DNA of 64,000 bases from Rhizobium leucaenae USDA 9039 (GCF_000426285.1 NZ_AUFB01000020.1:45603-109602), one strand, 5' to 3'; numbered from the stretch's first letter, positions 50,482-61,017 are shown. Translations and numbers: made by a program. The notes: a model not told the origin generated them from the letters alone.

Positions 50482-51510
50482 ATGAACAGACGAGAGATCG
50501 AGGATCTGCGCAGCCAGGTAAGGTGCGCCGCCGTGCTGGAGCAGGCGGGATTTGCGGTTGACCTAAAGGGGAGCACGCGTCGTGCCGTGAAGTTTCGACG
50601 CAACGGCGAGATCATCATCGTCACCCACGAGGGATGCGGCTGGTTCGATCCGCTGACGGACGCGAAAGGAGACGTGTTCACGCTGGTCGAGCACCTCGAT
50701 CACGTCGGTTTTGTCGAATGTATCGCGAGGATTGCCGAGCTCGTAGGCTTCAAAACCATGGAACCGGAATGGCCAGGCCAAAAGCATCATAGGAAATCTG
50801 AAGGTTCCCTTGGAGATCGTTGGCGGGAACGGCGTCGCCCCTGCCTGGGCTCGGCGACATGGAATTACCTCCACGACGAGCGTTGCCTGCCGGCGCGGCT
50901 GCTCCAGGTGGCGATCAAGGGCGACATCTTACGGGAAGGACCGCTGGGCAGCATGTGGGCGGCTCACACCGATAATGGCGGTACTGTGACGGGGTGGGAG
51001 GCGCGCGGTCCGCAGTATCGCGGCTTCGCGTCGGGCGGAGCCAAAGTTCTCTTTCGTCTCGGACCGGAGGTTTCGTCGCGCCTCGCCGTCACGGAGGCTG
51101 CGATCGACGCGATGAGCCTCGCGGCGATTGAAGGTTCGCGTGAAGGCACCCTCTATCTCAGCACGGGAGGCGGATGGTCGCCCTCCACCGAGGAAGCGTT
51201 GCGGGAGGCGGCGGCCCGGCCTGGGGTCCAACTCGTCGCGGCGACCGACGCCAACGCCCAAGGCGACCTGTATGCGGAACGGTTGAGGGCGCTTGCCGAG
51301 ACTGTCGGCTGCGACTGGATGCGGTTGCGCCCGCCTATGGAGGATTGGAACGAAACCCTGAAGCAAAGAGAAAAGCGAAGGAGGGAAAGACGGGAGAAAG
51401 GCGTGCCGCATGCGCGCCGCCCGCATCAAGGGAGGCTTCGCCCGGCGGAGCCGGCCCTTGACACCGGCGATCGCGATGCCGGCGGCCCGGAAGATGTCAT
51501 GAAGGACTGA
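50482..51510 (+). CDS. DUF3991/Toprim-domain protein (primase-like)
   Basis: A 342-residue protein. The N-terminal half has the zinc-finger-less DUF3991-type fold, with GCGWFDPLTDAKGDVFTLVEHL around residue 50. The C-terminal Toprim domain shows the Glu motif VTEAAIDAMSL near 205 and the DxN-type ATDANAQGDLYAERL near 255. Toprim domains occur in plasmid primases and nucleases. A basic tail (RRRERREKG) follows. The start comes after AGGAGAAACGAGA. It opens a plasmid-type operon. Confidence 0.8.
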   Translation: MNRREIEDLRSQVRCAAVLEQAGFAVDLKGSTRRAVKFRRNGEIIIVTHEGCGWFDPLTDAKGDVFTLVEHLDHVGFVECIARIAELVGFKTMEPEWPGQKHHRKSEGSLGDRWRERRRPCLGSATWNYLHDERCLPARLLQVAIKGDILREGPLGSMWAAHTDNGGTVTGWEARGPQYRGFASGGAKVLFRLGPEVSSRLAVTEAAIDAMSLAAIEGSREGTLYLSTGGGWSPSTEEALREAAARPGVQLVAATDANAQGDLYAERLRALAETVGCDWMRLRPPMEDWNETLKQREKRRRERREKGVPHARRPHQGRLRPAEPALDTGDRDAGGPEDVMKD

Positions 51511-51575
51511 AGAGGATGGCAGGGTCGAGAGGACACGGTCGCGCTTCGGTCCGGAAATCTCCGAAGGAGCCGCAG

Positions 51576-52184
51576 ATGAATTCCTCTCCCGTAATCCGCA
51601 AAGTTTACCAGGGCGTCGCATGCCGCCACCAGATGTTTCGGATGTTCGACCGGCATGCGCAGCGCCCAAACCGATGGGACAGCGATGATGCCGAGGCGCT
51701 CTATGCTGGCGAATGGTTCGAGATCGACGAGGCCGGACACGACTACATGTTCGAAATCCTGCCGCCCCTCTGGATCCGTGGCTCGATGTTCGCCATGCGC
51801 GAATTCCTGACAGGCCGGGTGACGAGCGTGTTCTTTGCGCTCAGGATCGATCAGACGATCCGATATTTTCATGGCTACTGCGATCTTTCGGACAAGGAGT
51901 CCGTCGAAGCAATGCGCGTCGCCATCATCGAGCGCGAAAGCCGCCCGGTGCGCATGATGACGCGTGAGGAGCGCCTCGAGCATATTTGGAGCAGCACCGC
52001 CGACCAATACCGTGGATATGCCGATCTCAGCTCGCCCGAAGCTTCTCGCGGCAAGCGCACGATCGCATTCTACGGCGGCCGGGCCGGCAACAGGCTGAGG
52101 ATCCTTGAGGACCTCACTGATCAAGAGATAGCCGCCAAACTGCCGGTGCATTTGCGCAATCTCCCTTCCCAGGCTGCCGCCTAA
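51576..52184 (+). CDS. DUF1419 protein
   Basis: A 202-residue protein. The pattern (FDRHAQRPNRWDSDDAEAL, then GEWFEIDEAGHDYMFEILPP) is that of DUF1419, a family found on alphaproteobacterial plasmids and of unknown function. The ATG at 51576 follows GGAGCCGCAG. The gene lies 65 bp after the Toprim gene and 140 bp before the giant helicase gene. No catalytic motif is apparent. Confidence 0.75.
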   Translation: MNSSPVIRKVYQGVACRHQMFRMFDRHAQRPNRWDSDDAEALYAGEWFEIDEAGHDYMFEILPPLWIRGSMFAMREFLTGRVTSVFFALRIDQTIRYFHGYCDLSDKESVEAMRVAIIERESRPVRMMTREERLEHIWSSTADQYRGYADLSSPEASRGKRTIAFYGGRAGNRLRILEDLTDQEIAAKLPVHLRNLPSQAAA

Positions 52185-52324
52185 GTCTGGCGCCGGTCGC
52201 GATGCAGCGGCCGATCGCCCTCTAATCCACCCGCCTGCAGCACAGGCATTCCCATCATTCGCGCCCATCAACTGCCCTCGATCGGCAAGACGATGGCGCT
52301 TGCCTTCTCAACAGGAGTTCTTCG

Positions 52325-55300
52325 ATGAGCAACGATCCTTTCACGCTCGATATGTTCGGCAGCAGCGCAGTTTCGTCCGGCCTCGGATTAGGTGTCACGG
52401 CCTTCGGAGGTTTTGCCGCCAATGATGACGAGCCGGATCCAACCCCGCCCGCTCCCGTTCTCAGTCAGCCCCAGCCGATTGCCAAGCCGCCGGCGCCACG
52501 TAAGCAAGGGCAGCGCGCCAACTTCTACCTTGATCAGGGCGACCGCGAGCTCGCCGGGTCCTGGAAGGAACGGGCGCGCATCAACGTTGCCGCAATCCTC
52601 ACCGCCAATGAGCTCGTCAAGCACGATCTGCCGGCGACTCCAGCCGTGCAGGCGAGGCTCATCCGCTTCACCGGTTTCGGCGCCGGCGAACTGGCGAACG
52701 GAATGTTTCGGCGACCGGGCGACGTCGACTTCCGCGCAGGTTGGGACGACCTTGGGGGCTCGCTGCAGTCGGCCGTCAGCGAGGGAGACTATGCGTCGCT
52801 TGCCCGCTGCACGCAGTATGCCCATTTCACGCCGGAGTTCGTCATCAGGGCAATCTGGACGGGCTTGCAACGCCTCGGCTGGCGCGGCGGCCGCGTGCTT
52901 GAACCAGGCATCGGCACAGGCCTGTTTCCGGCGCTGATGCCCGAAGCCTTCCGTGACAAGAGCTACGTCACCGGGATCGAACTCGATCCGGTCACCGCCC
53001 GCATTGTCCGGCTGCTTCAGCCGAAGGCGCGCATCATCAACGGCGATTTCATACGCACGGATCTGGCGCCGATCTACGATCTTGCGATCGGCAACCCGCC
53101 CTTCTCCGATCGGACGGTTCGCTCAGACAGGCAATACCGTTCGCTCGGTTTGCGGCTGCACGACTATTTCATCGCCCGATCAATCGATCTCCTGAAACCA
53201 GGCGCACTTGCAGCCTTCGTGACCAGCGCCGGCACGATGAACAAGGCCGACGGGACCGCTCGTGAGCACATCGCCAAGTCGGCCAACCTGATCGGCGCCA
53301 TCCGGCTGCCGGAGGGCAGCTTCCGCCGTGACGCCGGCACCGACGTCGTGGTCGACCTCCTCTTCTTCCGAAAACGTAAGCCCGGCGAGGCAGAAGGCGA
53401 TCTCACATGGCTCGAAGTGCAGGAGGTTCGGCCCGCGAGTGAAGACGAGGGCGCGATCCGCGTGAACCGCTGGTTCGCGCGCCATCCAGAGTTCGTGCTC
53501 GGCGATCACGCCCTGACGTCGGGCCCATTCGGCGAGACCTATACATGCCAGCCCCGTGCCGGCCAGGATCTTGACACAGCGCTCAAAGCAGTCATCGCTC
53601 TGTTGCCGGAGGACCTCTATGATGGCGAACCGACCGCGATCGATGTCGATCTCGAGCACGAGCTCGGCGAGATCGTCGATCTACACCCCGCCGAAGCCAA
53701 GGTCCGCGAGGGCAGCTATTTCATCGATGTCAGGCATGGCCTCATGCAGGTAATCGACGGCGAGGCCGTGCCGATCAGGGTGCGCAGGGCCCGCAGCGGC
53801 GGCGGGATATCGGAAAGGCACGTCCACATCATCAAGAAGCTGATCCCCATCCGCGACGCCCTTCGTGAAGTCTTGAAGGCCCAGGAGCTGGACCGCCCGT
53901 GGCGCGACCTCCAAGTTCGTTTGCGGATCGCCTGGTCGACCTTCGTCCGGGATTTCGGGCCGATCAACCACACGACCATTTCGATCACCGAGGATCCTGA
54001 AACCGGCGATGTGCGCGAAATACATCGCCAGCCGAACCTTCAGCCCTTCCGCGATGACCCCGATTGCTGGCTTGTGGCCTCGATCGAGGACTATGACCTC
54101 GAGACAGATACGGCCAAGCCCGGCCCGATCTTTTCGGAACGGGTGATCTCGCCCCCTGCCCCACCCGTCATCACATCCGCGGCGGACGCTCTGGCGGTCG
54201 TGCTCAACGAACGCGGCCGTGTCGACATCGAGCATATCGCGGAACTCCTCCACGCGGATGCCGACGCTATGCTCGACGAACTCGGCGATGCTATCTTCCG
54301 CGATCCGGCCAATGGGTCCTGGCAGACGTCCGACGCTTATCTTTCAGGCGCAGTTCGCACGAAGCTTGCGGCTGCTGAAGCGGCTGCCGCACTCGACCCC
54401 GCGTTCGAACGCAACGTTCGCGCGCTGCGGGCGGTGCAGCCGGCCGACCTCAGTCCATCCGACATTACAGCCCGCCTCGGCGCACCCTGGATCCCCGCCG
54501 ATGATGTGGTCGCCTTCGTGAAGGAAGCCATGGGGGCCGAGATCAGGATCCACCACATGCCGGAGCTTGGCTCCTGGACCGTCGAGGCTCGGCAACTCGC
54601 CTATAGCGCCGCCGGCACGTCGGAATGGGGCACAAGCCGTCGCCACGCCGGCGAACTGCTCGCCGATGCCCTCAACAGTCGCGTGCCGCAGATCTTCGAC
54701 GTCTTCAAGGATGTCGATGGCGAACGCCGCGTGCTCAATGTCGTCGATACCGAAGCCGCGCGGGACAAGCTGCAGAAGATCAAAGAGGCATTCCAGAACT
54801 GGGTTTGGAGTGATCCCGATCGGACCGATCGGCTGACGCGCGTCTATAACGACCGCTTCAACAACATCGCACCGCGAACGTTTGACGGTTCCCATCTCAA
54901 GCTTCCCGGCGCATCTGGCGCCTTTGTTCTTTACGGGCACCAGAAACGCGGGATCTGGCGGATCATCTCGTCAGGATCGACCTATCTCGCCCATGCCGTC
55001 GGCGCCGGCAAGACGATGACCATGGCAGCCGCGATCATGGAGCAGCGGCGCCTCGGCCTGATTGCCAAGGCGATGCTGGTCGTGCCGGGGCATTGCCTGG
55101 CGCAGGCTGCGCGCGAATTCCTTGCGCTCTATCCAGCCGCAAACATTCTCGTTGCCGACGAAACCAATTTCAGCAAGGACAAGCGGGCTCGCTTCCTCTC
55201 CCGTGCCGCAACCGCGACCTGGGATGCGATCATCATCACGCATTCCGCTTTCAAATTCATCGCCGTGCCATCGGCGTTCGAACAGCAGATGATCCAGGAC

Positions 55301-57427
55301 GAGTTGCAGCTCTACGAAGACTTGCTCACGAAGGTCGACAGCGACGATCGGGTGTCGCGCAAGCGGCTGGAGCGCTTGAAGGAGGGGCTCAAGGAGCGGC
55401 TGGAGGCGTTGACAACCCGCAAGGACGATCTTCTGACGATCTCCGAAATCGGCATCGACCAGATCGTCGTCGACGAGGCGCAGGAATTCCGCAAGCTCTC
55501 CTTCGCCACCAACATGTCGACACTCAAGGGCATCGACCCGAACGGGTCGCAGCGTGCTTGGGACCTCTATGTGAAGTCGCGTTTCATCGAGAGCAAGAAT
55601 CCCGGGCGCGCACTGGTGCTGGCCTCCGGCACGCCGATCACCAACACGCTTGGAGAAATGTTCTCGATCCAGCGGCTGCTCGGCCGCGAAGCCCTCCATG
55701 AACGGGGACTGCACGAATTCGACGCCTGGGCATCCTGCTTCGGTGACACGGTCACCGAACTCGAGATCCAGCCGTCGGGCAAATACAAGCCGGTCAGCCG
55801 GTTCGCGTCCTTCGTCAATGTGCCGGAACTGATCGCCATGTTCCGCAGCTTTGCGGACGTCGTCTTGCCCAACGATCTAAAGGAATATGTCCGGGTTCCT
55901 GATATCTCGACCGGCCGGCGGCAGATACTCACGGCCAAGCCGACGCCAGCCTTCAAAGCCTATCAGCAAATCCTCGACGCCCGGATCAAGGCGATCGAGA
56001 TGCGGGAGGGACCGGCTGAGCCCGGCGACGACATTCTGCTCTCGGTCATCACCGACGGTCGTCACGCGGCGATCGATCTCAGGCTTGTCAGCTCTGCCAA
56101 CGACAACGAGGAAGAGAACAAGCTCAATCTCCTGATAAAAAATGCATTCCGCATCTGGCAGGAGACCGCCCTAAATTCCTATGTCCGGCCGGACGGAAAG
56201 CCATTCGAACTGCCCGGCGCCGCGCAGATGGTCTTCTCCGATCTCGGGACGATCAATGTCGAGAAGACCCGCGGCTTCTCCGCCTATCGATGGATCCGCG
56301 ACGAGTTGGTCCGTCTCGGCGTGCCGGCGAGCGAAATCGCCTTCATGCAGGACTATAAGAAAACGGAGGCGAAGCAGCGCCTCTTCGCCGATGTCCGCGC
56401 CGGCCGGATTCGGTTTCTGATTGGATCGTCGGAAACCATGGGCACCGGCGTCAACGCCCAACTCAGGCTCAAGGCGCTCCATCACCTCGATGTGCCGTGG
56501 CTGCCATCGCATATCGAGCAGCGCGAGGGCCGTATCGTGCGCCAGGGCAACCAGCATGACGTCGTCGATATCTTCGCCTATGCCACCGAAGGCTCGCTCG
56601 ACGCCTCGATGTGGCAAAACAACGAGCGCAAGGCGCGCTTCATAGCGGCGGCGCTCTCCGGCGACACCTCCATTCGCCGCCTTGACGATATCGGCGAAGG
56701 AGCTGCCAATCAGTTTGCGATGGCCAAGGCCATTGCGAGCGGCGACGAGCGTTTGATGCTGAAGGCCGGCCTCGAAGCCGAGGTAGCCCGCCTCGAGCGG
56801 CTTCGCGCCGCCCATGATGACGATCAATATGCCGTCCGCCGCCAGATTCGTGATGCAGAACGCGATATCGAGGTCTCGACCCGGCGCATCGCCGAGATCG
56901 GCCAGGACATCGAGCGCCTTGTCCCGACCACGGAGGGCGACGGGTTCACTATCACCGTCAACGGCAAGCCTTTCGATGAACGGAAGGAAGCCGGGCGCGC
57001 GCTGATGAGGGAAATTCTCACCCTCGTCCAGTTGCAGCAAGAGGGCGAGGTCGTGCTCGCGGCCATCGGAGGCTTCGATCTCGTGTTCGAGGGCGAAAGC
57101 TTCGGCAAGGGTGACGGCTATCGTTACACGACTATGCTTCAACGCACCGGCGCCGACTACGAGATCGATCTCTCCATCACGGCAACGCCGCTCGGGGCCG
57201 TCTCCCGTCTCGAACATGCACTGGACGGGTTCGAGGAGGAGCAGGACAGGTATCGCCAGCGTCTGCAGGAGGCCGAGCGACGGCTCGCTTCCTATCGCTC
57301 CCGTGAGGGAGGCGTGTTCGCGTTTGCGGCGGAACTTGCCGAGAAGCGCCGGCAGCTTCGGGAGGTGGATGCCCTACTCTCCGCCGAGGCGCGCAATAAC
57401 ACCGAGCTAGATGCGGAGGCGGCGTGA
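52325..57427 (+). CDS. Giant DNA helicase-methyltransferase fusion
   Basis: A 1700-residue protein. Residues about 150-330 form an N6-adenine methyltransferase-like domain, with the AdoMet site EPGIGTGLFPALMP near 192 and the catalytic GNPPFSD near 255. Residues about 870-1450 form a superfamily 2 helicase: Walker A VGAGKTMT near 891, VVDEAQEF (DEAQ box) near 1047, and the motif VI segment EQREGRIVRQGNQ near 1398. A coiled-coil tail follows. Such helicase-methylase fusions are widespread on rhizobial plasmids and integrative elements and are thought to act in plasmid maintenance or conjugation. The start follows AGGAGTTCTTCG. Confidence 0.92.
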   Translation: MSNDPFTLDMFGSSAVSSGLGLGVTAFGGFAANDDEPDPTPPAPVLSQPQPIAKPPAPRKQGQRANFYLDQGDRELAGSWKERARINVAAILTANELVKHDLPATPAVQARLIRFTGFGAGELANGMFRRPGDVDFRAGWDDLGGSLQSAVSEGDYASLARCTQYAHFTPEFVIRAIWTGLQRLGWRGGRVLEPGIGTGLFPALMPEAFRDKSYVTGIELDPVTARIVRLLQPKARIINGDFIRTDLAPIYDLAIGNPPFSDRTVRSDRQYRSLGLRLHDYFIARSIDLLKPGALAAFVTSAGTMNKADGTAREHIAKSANLIGAIRLPEGSFRRDAGTDVVVDLLFFRKRKPGEAEGDLTWLEVQEVRPASEDEGAIRVNRWFARHPEFVLGDHALTSGPFGETYTCQPRAGQDLDTALKAVIALLPEDLYDGEPTAIDVDLEHELGEIVDLHPAEAKVREGSYFIDVRHGLMQVIDGEAVPIRVRRARSGGGISERHVHIIKKLIPIRDALREVLKAQELDRPWRDLQVRLRIAWSTFVRDFGPINHTTISITEDPETGDVREIHRQPNLQPFRDDPDCWLVASIEDYDLETDTAKPGPIFSERVISPPAPPVITSAADALAVVLNERGRVDIEHIAELLHADADAMLDELGDAIFRDPANGSWQTSDAYLSGAVRTKLAAAEAAAALDPAFERNVRALRAVQPADLSPSDITARLGAPWIPADDVVAFVKEAMGAEIRIHHMPELGSWTVEARQLAYSAAGTSEWGTSRRHAGELLADALNSRVPQIFDVFKDVDGERRVLNVVDTEAARDKLQKIKEAFQNWVWSDPDRTDRLTRVYNDRFNNIAPRTFDGSHLKLPGASGAFVLYGHQKRGIWRIISSGSTYLAHAVGAGKTMTMAAAIMEQRRLGLIAKAMLVVPGHCLAQAAREFLALYPAANILVADETNFSKDKRARFLSRAATATWDAIIITHSAFKFIAVPSAFEQQMIQDELQLYEDLLTKVDSDDRVSRKRLERLKEGLKERLEALTTRKDDLLTISEIGIDQIVVDEAQEFRKLSFATNMSTLKGIDPNGSQRAWDLYVKSRFIESKNPGRALVLASGTPITNTLGEMFSIQRLLGREALHERGLHEFDAWASCFGDTVTELEIQPSGKYKPVSRFASFVNVPELIAMFRSFADVVLPNDLKEYVRVPDISTGRRQILTAKPTPAFKAYQQILDARIKAIEMREGPAEPGDDILLSVITDGRHAAIDLRLVSSANDNEEENKLNLLIKNAFRIWQETALNSYVRPDGKPFELPGAAQMVFSDLGTINVEKTRGFSAYRWIRDELVRLGVPASEIAFMQDYKKTEAKQRLFADVRAGRIRFLIGSSETMGTGVNAQLRLKALHHLDVPWLPSHIEQREGRIVRQGNQHDVVDIFAYATEGSLDASMWQNNERKARFIAAALSGDTSIRRLDDIGEGAANQFAMAKAIASGDERLMLKAGLEAEVARLERLRAAHDDDQYAVRRQIRDAERDIEVSTRRIAEIGQDIERLVPTTEGDGFTITVNGKPFDERKEAGRALMREILTLVQLQQEGEVVLAAIGGFDLVFEGESFGKGDGYRYTTMLQRTGADYEIDLSITATPLGAVSRLEHALDGFEEEQDRYRQRLQEAERRLASYRSREGGVFAFAAELAEKRRQLREVDALLSAEARNNTELDAEAA

Positions 57428-57970
57428 GGCATCGTGACCATCAGCGGCGTGCATCTGGGTGCCGGTGCGCCAATGCATAGGCACAATAAATGTTTTCCGT
57501 CTGGTCAATATTCGGGCATCTTGCACGTAGCTGATGCACATGGCGGTTTTCCTCCCAGTGCCGCCGCAGCAGCTGTTCCCCTCTGGAGGTACAAATTACC
57601 TTCACACTTCATGGGCCGCGATTTTCGCAGGCCCATTTTTTTTTGCCCGACGTGCGTCCCTCCCCCGCGGGGGTGGGCCAGGCAGCCTCATGCCGTTTCC
57701 CGGTCGAAAAGATTGAGAAGCGAAAGGAGGAAATAACCGGGTCGCAGACCGGTCCTCCCGCCGCCGCTTACGCTCAACCGCCGCCTCACCATCCCGGCCG
57801 CTCGTCCTTCGCAAGGCGCTGCGCACCCTGCTCGTCCCGCGCAGCAGGGACGCTCGCCCGCAGTTGCGCCCGTCGGGCCGCCCTGCCGTCCGGAAGGTGT
57901 CTTCGGGAAAAAGAAGACATGAGAAGGACCGGCAGAGGGCCGGATCCGCATCCATTGGAAGGAAAAGGCC
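57428..57970. other. Gap between helicase and ParB-like genes
   Basis: About 540 bp. It holds the terminator at 57612-57644 and the ribosome site of the ParB-like gene at its end. Long frames on both strands overlap the terminator and look like chance high-GC frames. Confidence 0.5.
57612..57644 (+). terminator. Intrinsic terminator after the giant gene
   Basis: TGGGCCGCGA pairs with TCGC-A-GGCCCA (one bulged A, loop TTT) and is followed by nine T's (57636-57644). This is a classic Rho-independent terminator for the transcript ending with the helicase gene. Confidence 0.85.
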
Positions 57971-59719
57971 ATGCAGCTCGTGAAGATCGATCCCCGCCTC
58001 TTGAAGGAGAACCCCGACAGGACTCGTCAATCACCATCCTCGCCGCAAGCCGATGCGCTGATGCTCGCCACCATCCAGGTCGTCGGGCTCGTCCAACCCC
58101 CGGTCGTCGAGTCGGAGAAGAATGGCGGCAACGGATATATCATCGACGCCGGGCACCGGCGTGTGAGGCTGGCGATCGCCGCCGGGATCGAGGAAATCGA
58201 TGTGCTGGTGGAGGAGGCGTCGAACGATAACGGCGCCATGCGCTCGATGGTCGAAAACATCGCGCGTGAACCGCTGAACCCGGTCGACCAGTGGCGTGGG
58301 ATCGAGCGCCTCATCGATCTTGAATGGACCGAAGACACGATTGCCATCGCGCTCGCCCTGCCCGTCCGCCAGATCAAAAAGCTGCGGCTTCTGGCGAAGC
58401 TCCTGCCGGCAATGCTCGATCAGATCTCGCTGGGCGACATGCCGAATGAACAGCAGCTTCGAACGATTGCTGCCGCAGGCATTGAGGAGCAAGGCGAGGT
58501 GTGGAAGGCCAACAAGCCGAAGAAGGGTGACACCGCGCAGTGGTGGTCGATCGCCAACGCGCTGACCAAGAAGCGGATGTACGCCAAGGACGCGAGTTTC
58601 GGCGATGACCTGGCGGCTGCCTATGGCATCGAATGGGTCGAGGATCTGTTCGCACCAGCCGATCAGGACAGCCGCTACACCACCAATGTCGAGGCTTTCC
58701 TCGGCGCCCAGCATGAATGGATGACGAACAATCTCCCGAAGAAGGGATCGATCGTCGAGGTCAACAATTATGGCCAGCCGACACTGCCGAAGAAGGCGGA
58801 GCAGGTCTATGGCAAGCCCCAGAAATCCGATCACGCCGCCATGTATCTCGATCGTGACGGTAAGGTGAAGACAGTCCATTATCGATTGCCGGAGGCCAAG
58901 AAGCCGAAGGGCAATGACGCGGCGCCAGCCGCTGCTGGCAATGAGGCGGATGAAGAACCGATTGTGGGCTCGAAGCCCCGTCCTGATGTCACGCAGAATG
59001 GGCTCGACATGATCGGCGACTATCGCACCGACGCGCTTCACGAAGCTCTCGGTCGCGCGCCGGTCGAGGACGATATGCTGATGGCCTTGCTCGTGCTCGC
59101 CTTCGCCGGCTTGAACGTCCGTGTCGACTCCGGTGCTGGCGGAACATTCTACGCCGACGCCCGATTCAAGCGACACGCCGCGAGTCTCCTCGACCAGGAC
59201 GGCAAGCTGGCCTTCGACATCGACACCTTGCGCGTCACCGCTCGTGCGGTGCTGATCGACGTATTATCGTGCCGGCGAAACGCGTCCAATAGCGGCGTGA
59301 TCTCTCGGGTTGCCGGCGAGGCGATCGGCGCCGATGCGTTCCTGCCTAATATGGGAACGGAGGATTTCCTTGCATGCCTCTCCCGTCAGTCGCTCGAAGC
59401 CTCGTGCGGTGACACCTCCGTGCATCCCCGTGCCCGGGTGCGCGAGACGCGGGCCGCTTTGGTCGACCATTTTAAGGAAGGATACTTCGTGCACCCGGCG
59501 GCGCTCTTTGCGCCCGACCCGAAAGAACTTGCGGAGCTGATCAAGCACGGCGAGGTCGCAGACGACGATGACCGAGCTTCACATGAACCTCCGGATGCAT
59601 CCGCCAACGATCTCACGGCGGACGCGGATACTCGCCTTCGTGACGACCAGATGCCCAACACGGTGGAAGACGAAGCTTCGGGCGACGAAGCGACCGCCTA
59701 CGGCATCGCGGCGGAATAG
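57971..59719 (+). CDS. ParB/RepB/Spo0J-like nuclease-domain protein
   Basis: A 582-residue protein. The N-terminal ParB domain (residues 1 to about 110) has DAGHRRVRLAIAAG and ENIAREPLNPVDQWRG, the CTP-binding and DNA-contact boxes. A helix-turn-helix follows (DTIAIALALPVRQIKKL). The rest, about 400 residues, is not typical of partition ParB and includes an acidic tail. No parA lies beside it, so it is probably not the replicon's partition gene but a plasmid accessory protein. The start follows GGAAGGAAAAGGCC. Confidence 0.85.
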   Translation: MQLVKIDPRLLKENPDRTRQSPSSPQADALMLATIQVVGLVQPPVVESEKNGGNGYIIDAGHRRVRLAIAAGIEEIDVLVEEASNDNGAMRSMVENIAREPLNPVDQWRGIERLIDLEWTEDTIAIALALPVRQIKKLRLLAKLLPAMLDQISLGDMPNEQQLRTIAAAGIEEQGEVWKANKPKKGDTAQWWSIANALTKKRMYAKDASFGDDLAAAYGIEWVEDLFAPADQDSRYTTNVEAFLGAQHEWMTNNLPKKGSIVEVNNYGQPTLPKKAEQVYGKPQKSDHAAMYLDRDGKVKTVHYRLPEAKKPKGNDAAPAAAGNEADEEPIVGSKPRPDVTQNGLDMIGDYRTDALHEALGRAPVEDDMLMALLVLAFAGLNVRVDSGAGGTFYADARFKRHAASLLDQDGKLAFDIDTLRVTARAVLIDVLSCRRNASNSGVISRVAGEAIGADAFLPNMGTEDFLACLSRQSLEASCGDTSVHPRARVRETRAALVDHFKEGYFVHPAALFAPDPKELAELIKHGEVADDDDRASHEPPDASANDLTADADTRLRDDQMPNTVEDEASGDEATAYGIAAE

Positions 59720-59813
59720 CAAGGCTTCTCATCTCACGATCGACAATCCGCCGCCGTCCACCACCGGCGGCGGTTCTGTTTTCAGCCATCGCAGAACCCA
59801 ACGGAGGAACCCT

Positions 59814-60290
59814 ATGTCTGCGTCACTGATCTACGATCTCGCTCCCGTCGGCTCTATTGTTGCCTGGTCGGACGGCACCCCGCGTCCGCCCGAGCGTTTC
59901 AAGAAAAAGCTCGCCGCCTGGCAGACCCACAACAGCAAGGGCCGGCTTATCCGCAAGGAAGGCCCGCGTACATCGGGCAATTACACATCCCCACCGAACT
60001 TCACTCTGCATGAGGCGGACTTCGGCGGAAAGAACGTCATCTTGCTACGCATTCATCGCACGTTCGGCACCGATTCCAATCTCGCGTTCAAAGTGCTCGA
60101 ACGTCCGCCGGCCGGGTCGGTACGCATCTTCAATCGCGCCGGCGAGGCTGGCGAACTCGTTCATCTCGCCGAAAGCCGCGAGGCTGCTCAGGCTTGGCTT
60201 TTAAGCCATGGCTATCCTCACGCGGTGCTCGAGGAGGTATCGCCCAACGAGGTGGCCGCCGATCAGGTGGAGGGGAGGACTGCCGCATGA
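59814..60290 (+). CDS. Conserved plasmid protein, unknown function
   Basis: A 158-residue protein starting after GGAGGAACCCT. It has an N-terminal basic segment (PPERFKKKLAAWQTHNSKGR) and a beta-rich middle. I recognise no catalytic motif. It overlaps the next gene by 4 bp (ATGA), which supports expression. It follows the ParB-like gene by 94 bp. Function is unknown. Confidence 0.65.
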   Translation: MSASLIYDLAPVGSIVAWSDGTPRPPERFKKKLAAWQTHNSKGRLIRKEGPRTSGNYTSPPNFTLHEADFGGKNVILLRIHRTFGTDSNLAFKVLERPPAGSVRIFNRAGEAGELVHLAESREAAQAWLLSHGYPHAVLEEVSPNEVAADQVEGRTAA

Positions 60291-60616
60291 GATCGTCCAA
60301 TCCGCGGCCATTGCTTGCGACCATGGAGGCGGCACGCCGTCAGATCCATCAACATCTCGAACTCGTGCATCGGCAGATCGCCGGGCGGGCCGAACGCCTG
60401 ACGGTCACCCAGAAAGCGAAATCGCGGTCGCATCGTCGTGGCCGATCCAACTGGACTCCTTCCGACGAAGAACTCTTTCGCGAACACCTCGACCGCCTGA
60501 CCTTCGAGCGCCGTCGTGAAATCGAAGCACTGTCGCGCAAGCTGGCGCGGCAGGATCAGGCGCTGGCTGCGTTCCGTGAAAAGCTCGGCGAGAATGTTGG
60601 CCGGGTGGCGGCGTAG
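60287..60616 (+). CDS. Small basic coiled-coil protein, unknown
   Basis: A 109-residue protein, rich in Arg and Lys. The C-terminal half (EELFREHLDRLTFERRREIE, then ALSRKLARQDQALAAFREKL) looks like a coiled coil. The start lies in an ATGA overlap with the preceding gene, so the two are coupled. DNA binding is possible from the charge but not shown. Confidence 0.6.
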   Translation: MRSSNPRPLLATMEAARRQIHQHLELVHRQIAGRAERLTVTQKAKSRSHRRGRSNWTPSDEELFREHLDRLTFERRREIEALSRKLARQDQALAAFREKLGENVGRVAA

Positions 60617-61017
60617 CTGAGCCGGACGAACACTCTGCCCTGCCAACGGACTCCTACCGGCAGAGAGTGGGATTGGCGATTGGTTGCGGGCATAGCCTCG
60701 TCTCCTGACAGCCGGTCTGCAGTTTGGCATGCCGGACCAAGCCGGATCCCCCTTCGGTTTGTCACGGTCGTAAGCCGGCGGCCGGTCGTTTCAAGGCCGC
60801 TTGCGCGCCGCGGATCGCGGCCTCCTCCCCCTCCCTCGCAAGACGGCTTCGCGGCCCGCGCAGGGTTTTACCCCGCTTGTCAGCAAACCCGTCCCGCTCA
60901 CTCAGGGGCTCCGGACCTCTGAAAGCGCCCGTCTTTCGCCGGCTTTTTTCGACCGCACCGAAGGGCGTTCCGGCAGGGGCCAACGCGAGCCTTCGGCGAA
61001 ACCGGAAAGGAACTCAC
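60617..61017. other. Gap without a recognised gene
   Basis: About 400 bp of GC-rich sequence. The frame of the following gene stays open back to 60724, but that stretch has no ribosome site and is very Arg/Pro-rich, unlike a coding N-terminus. Nothing else is seen. Confidence 0.4.

Noticed and set aside
56171..57217. Minus-strand frame of 348 codons inside the helicase gene
   Set aside because: The plus strand encodes the helicase C-terminal motifs there; the antisense frame has no ribosome site or recognisable domain.
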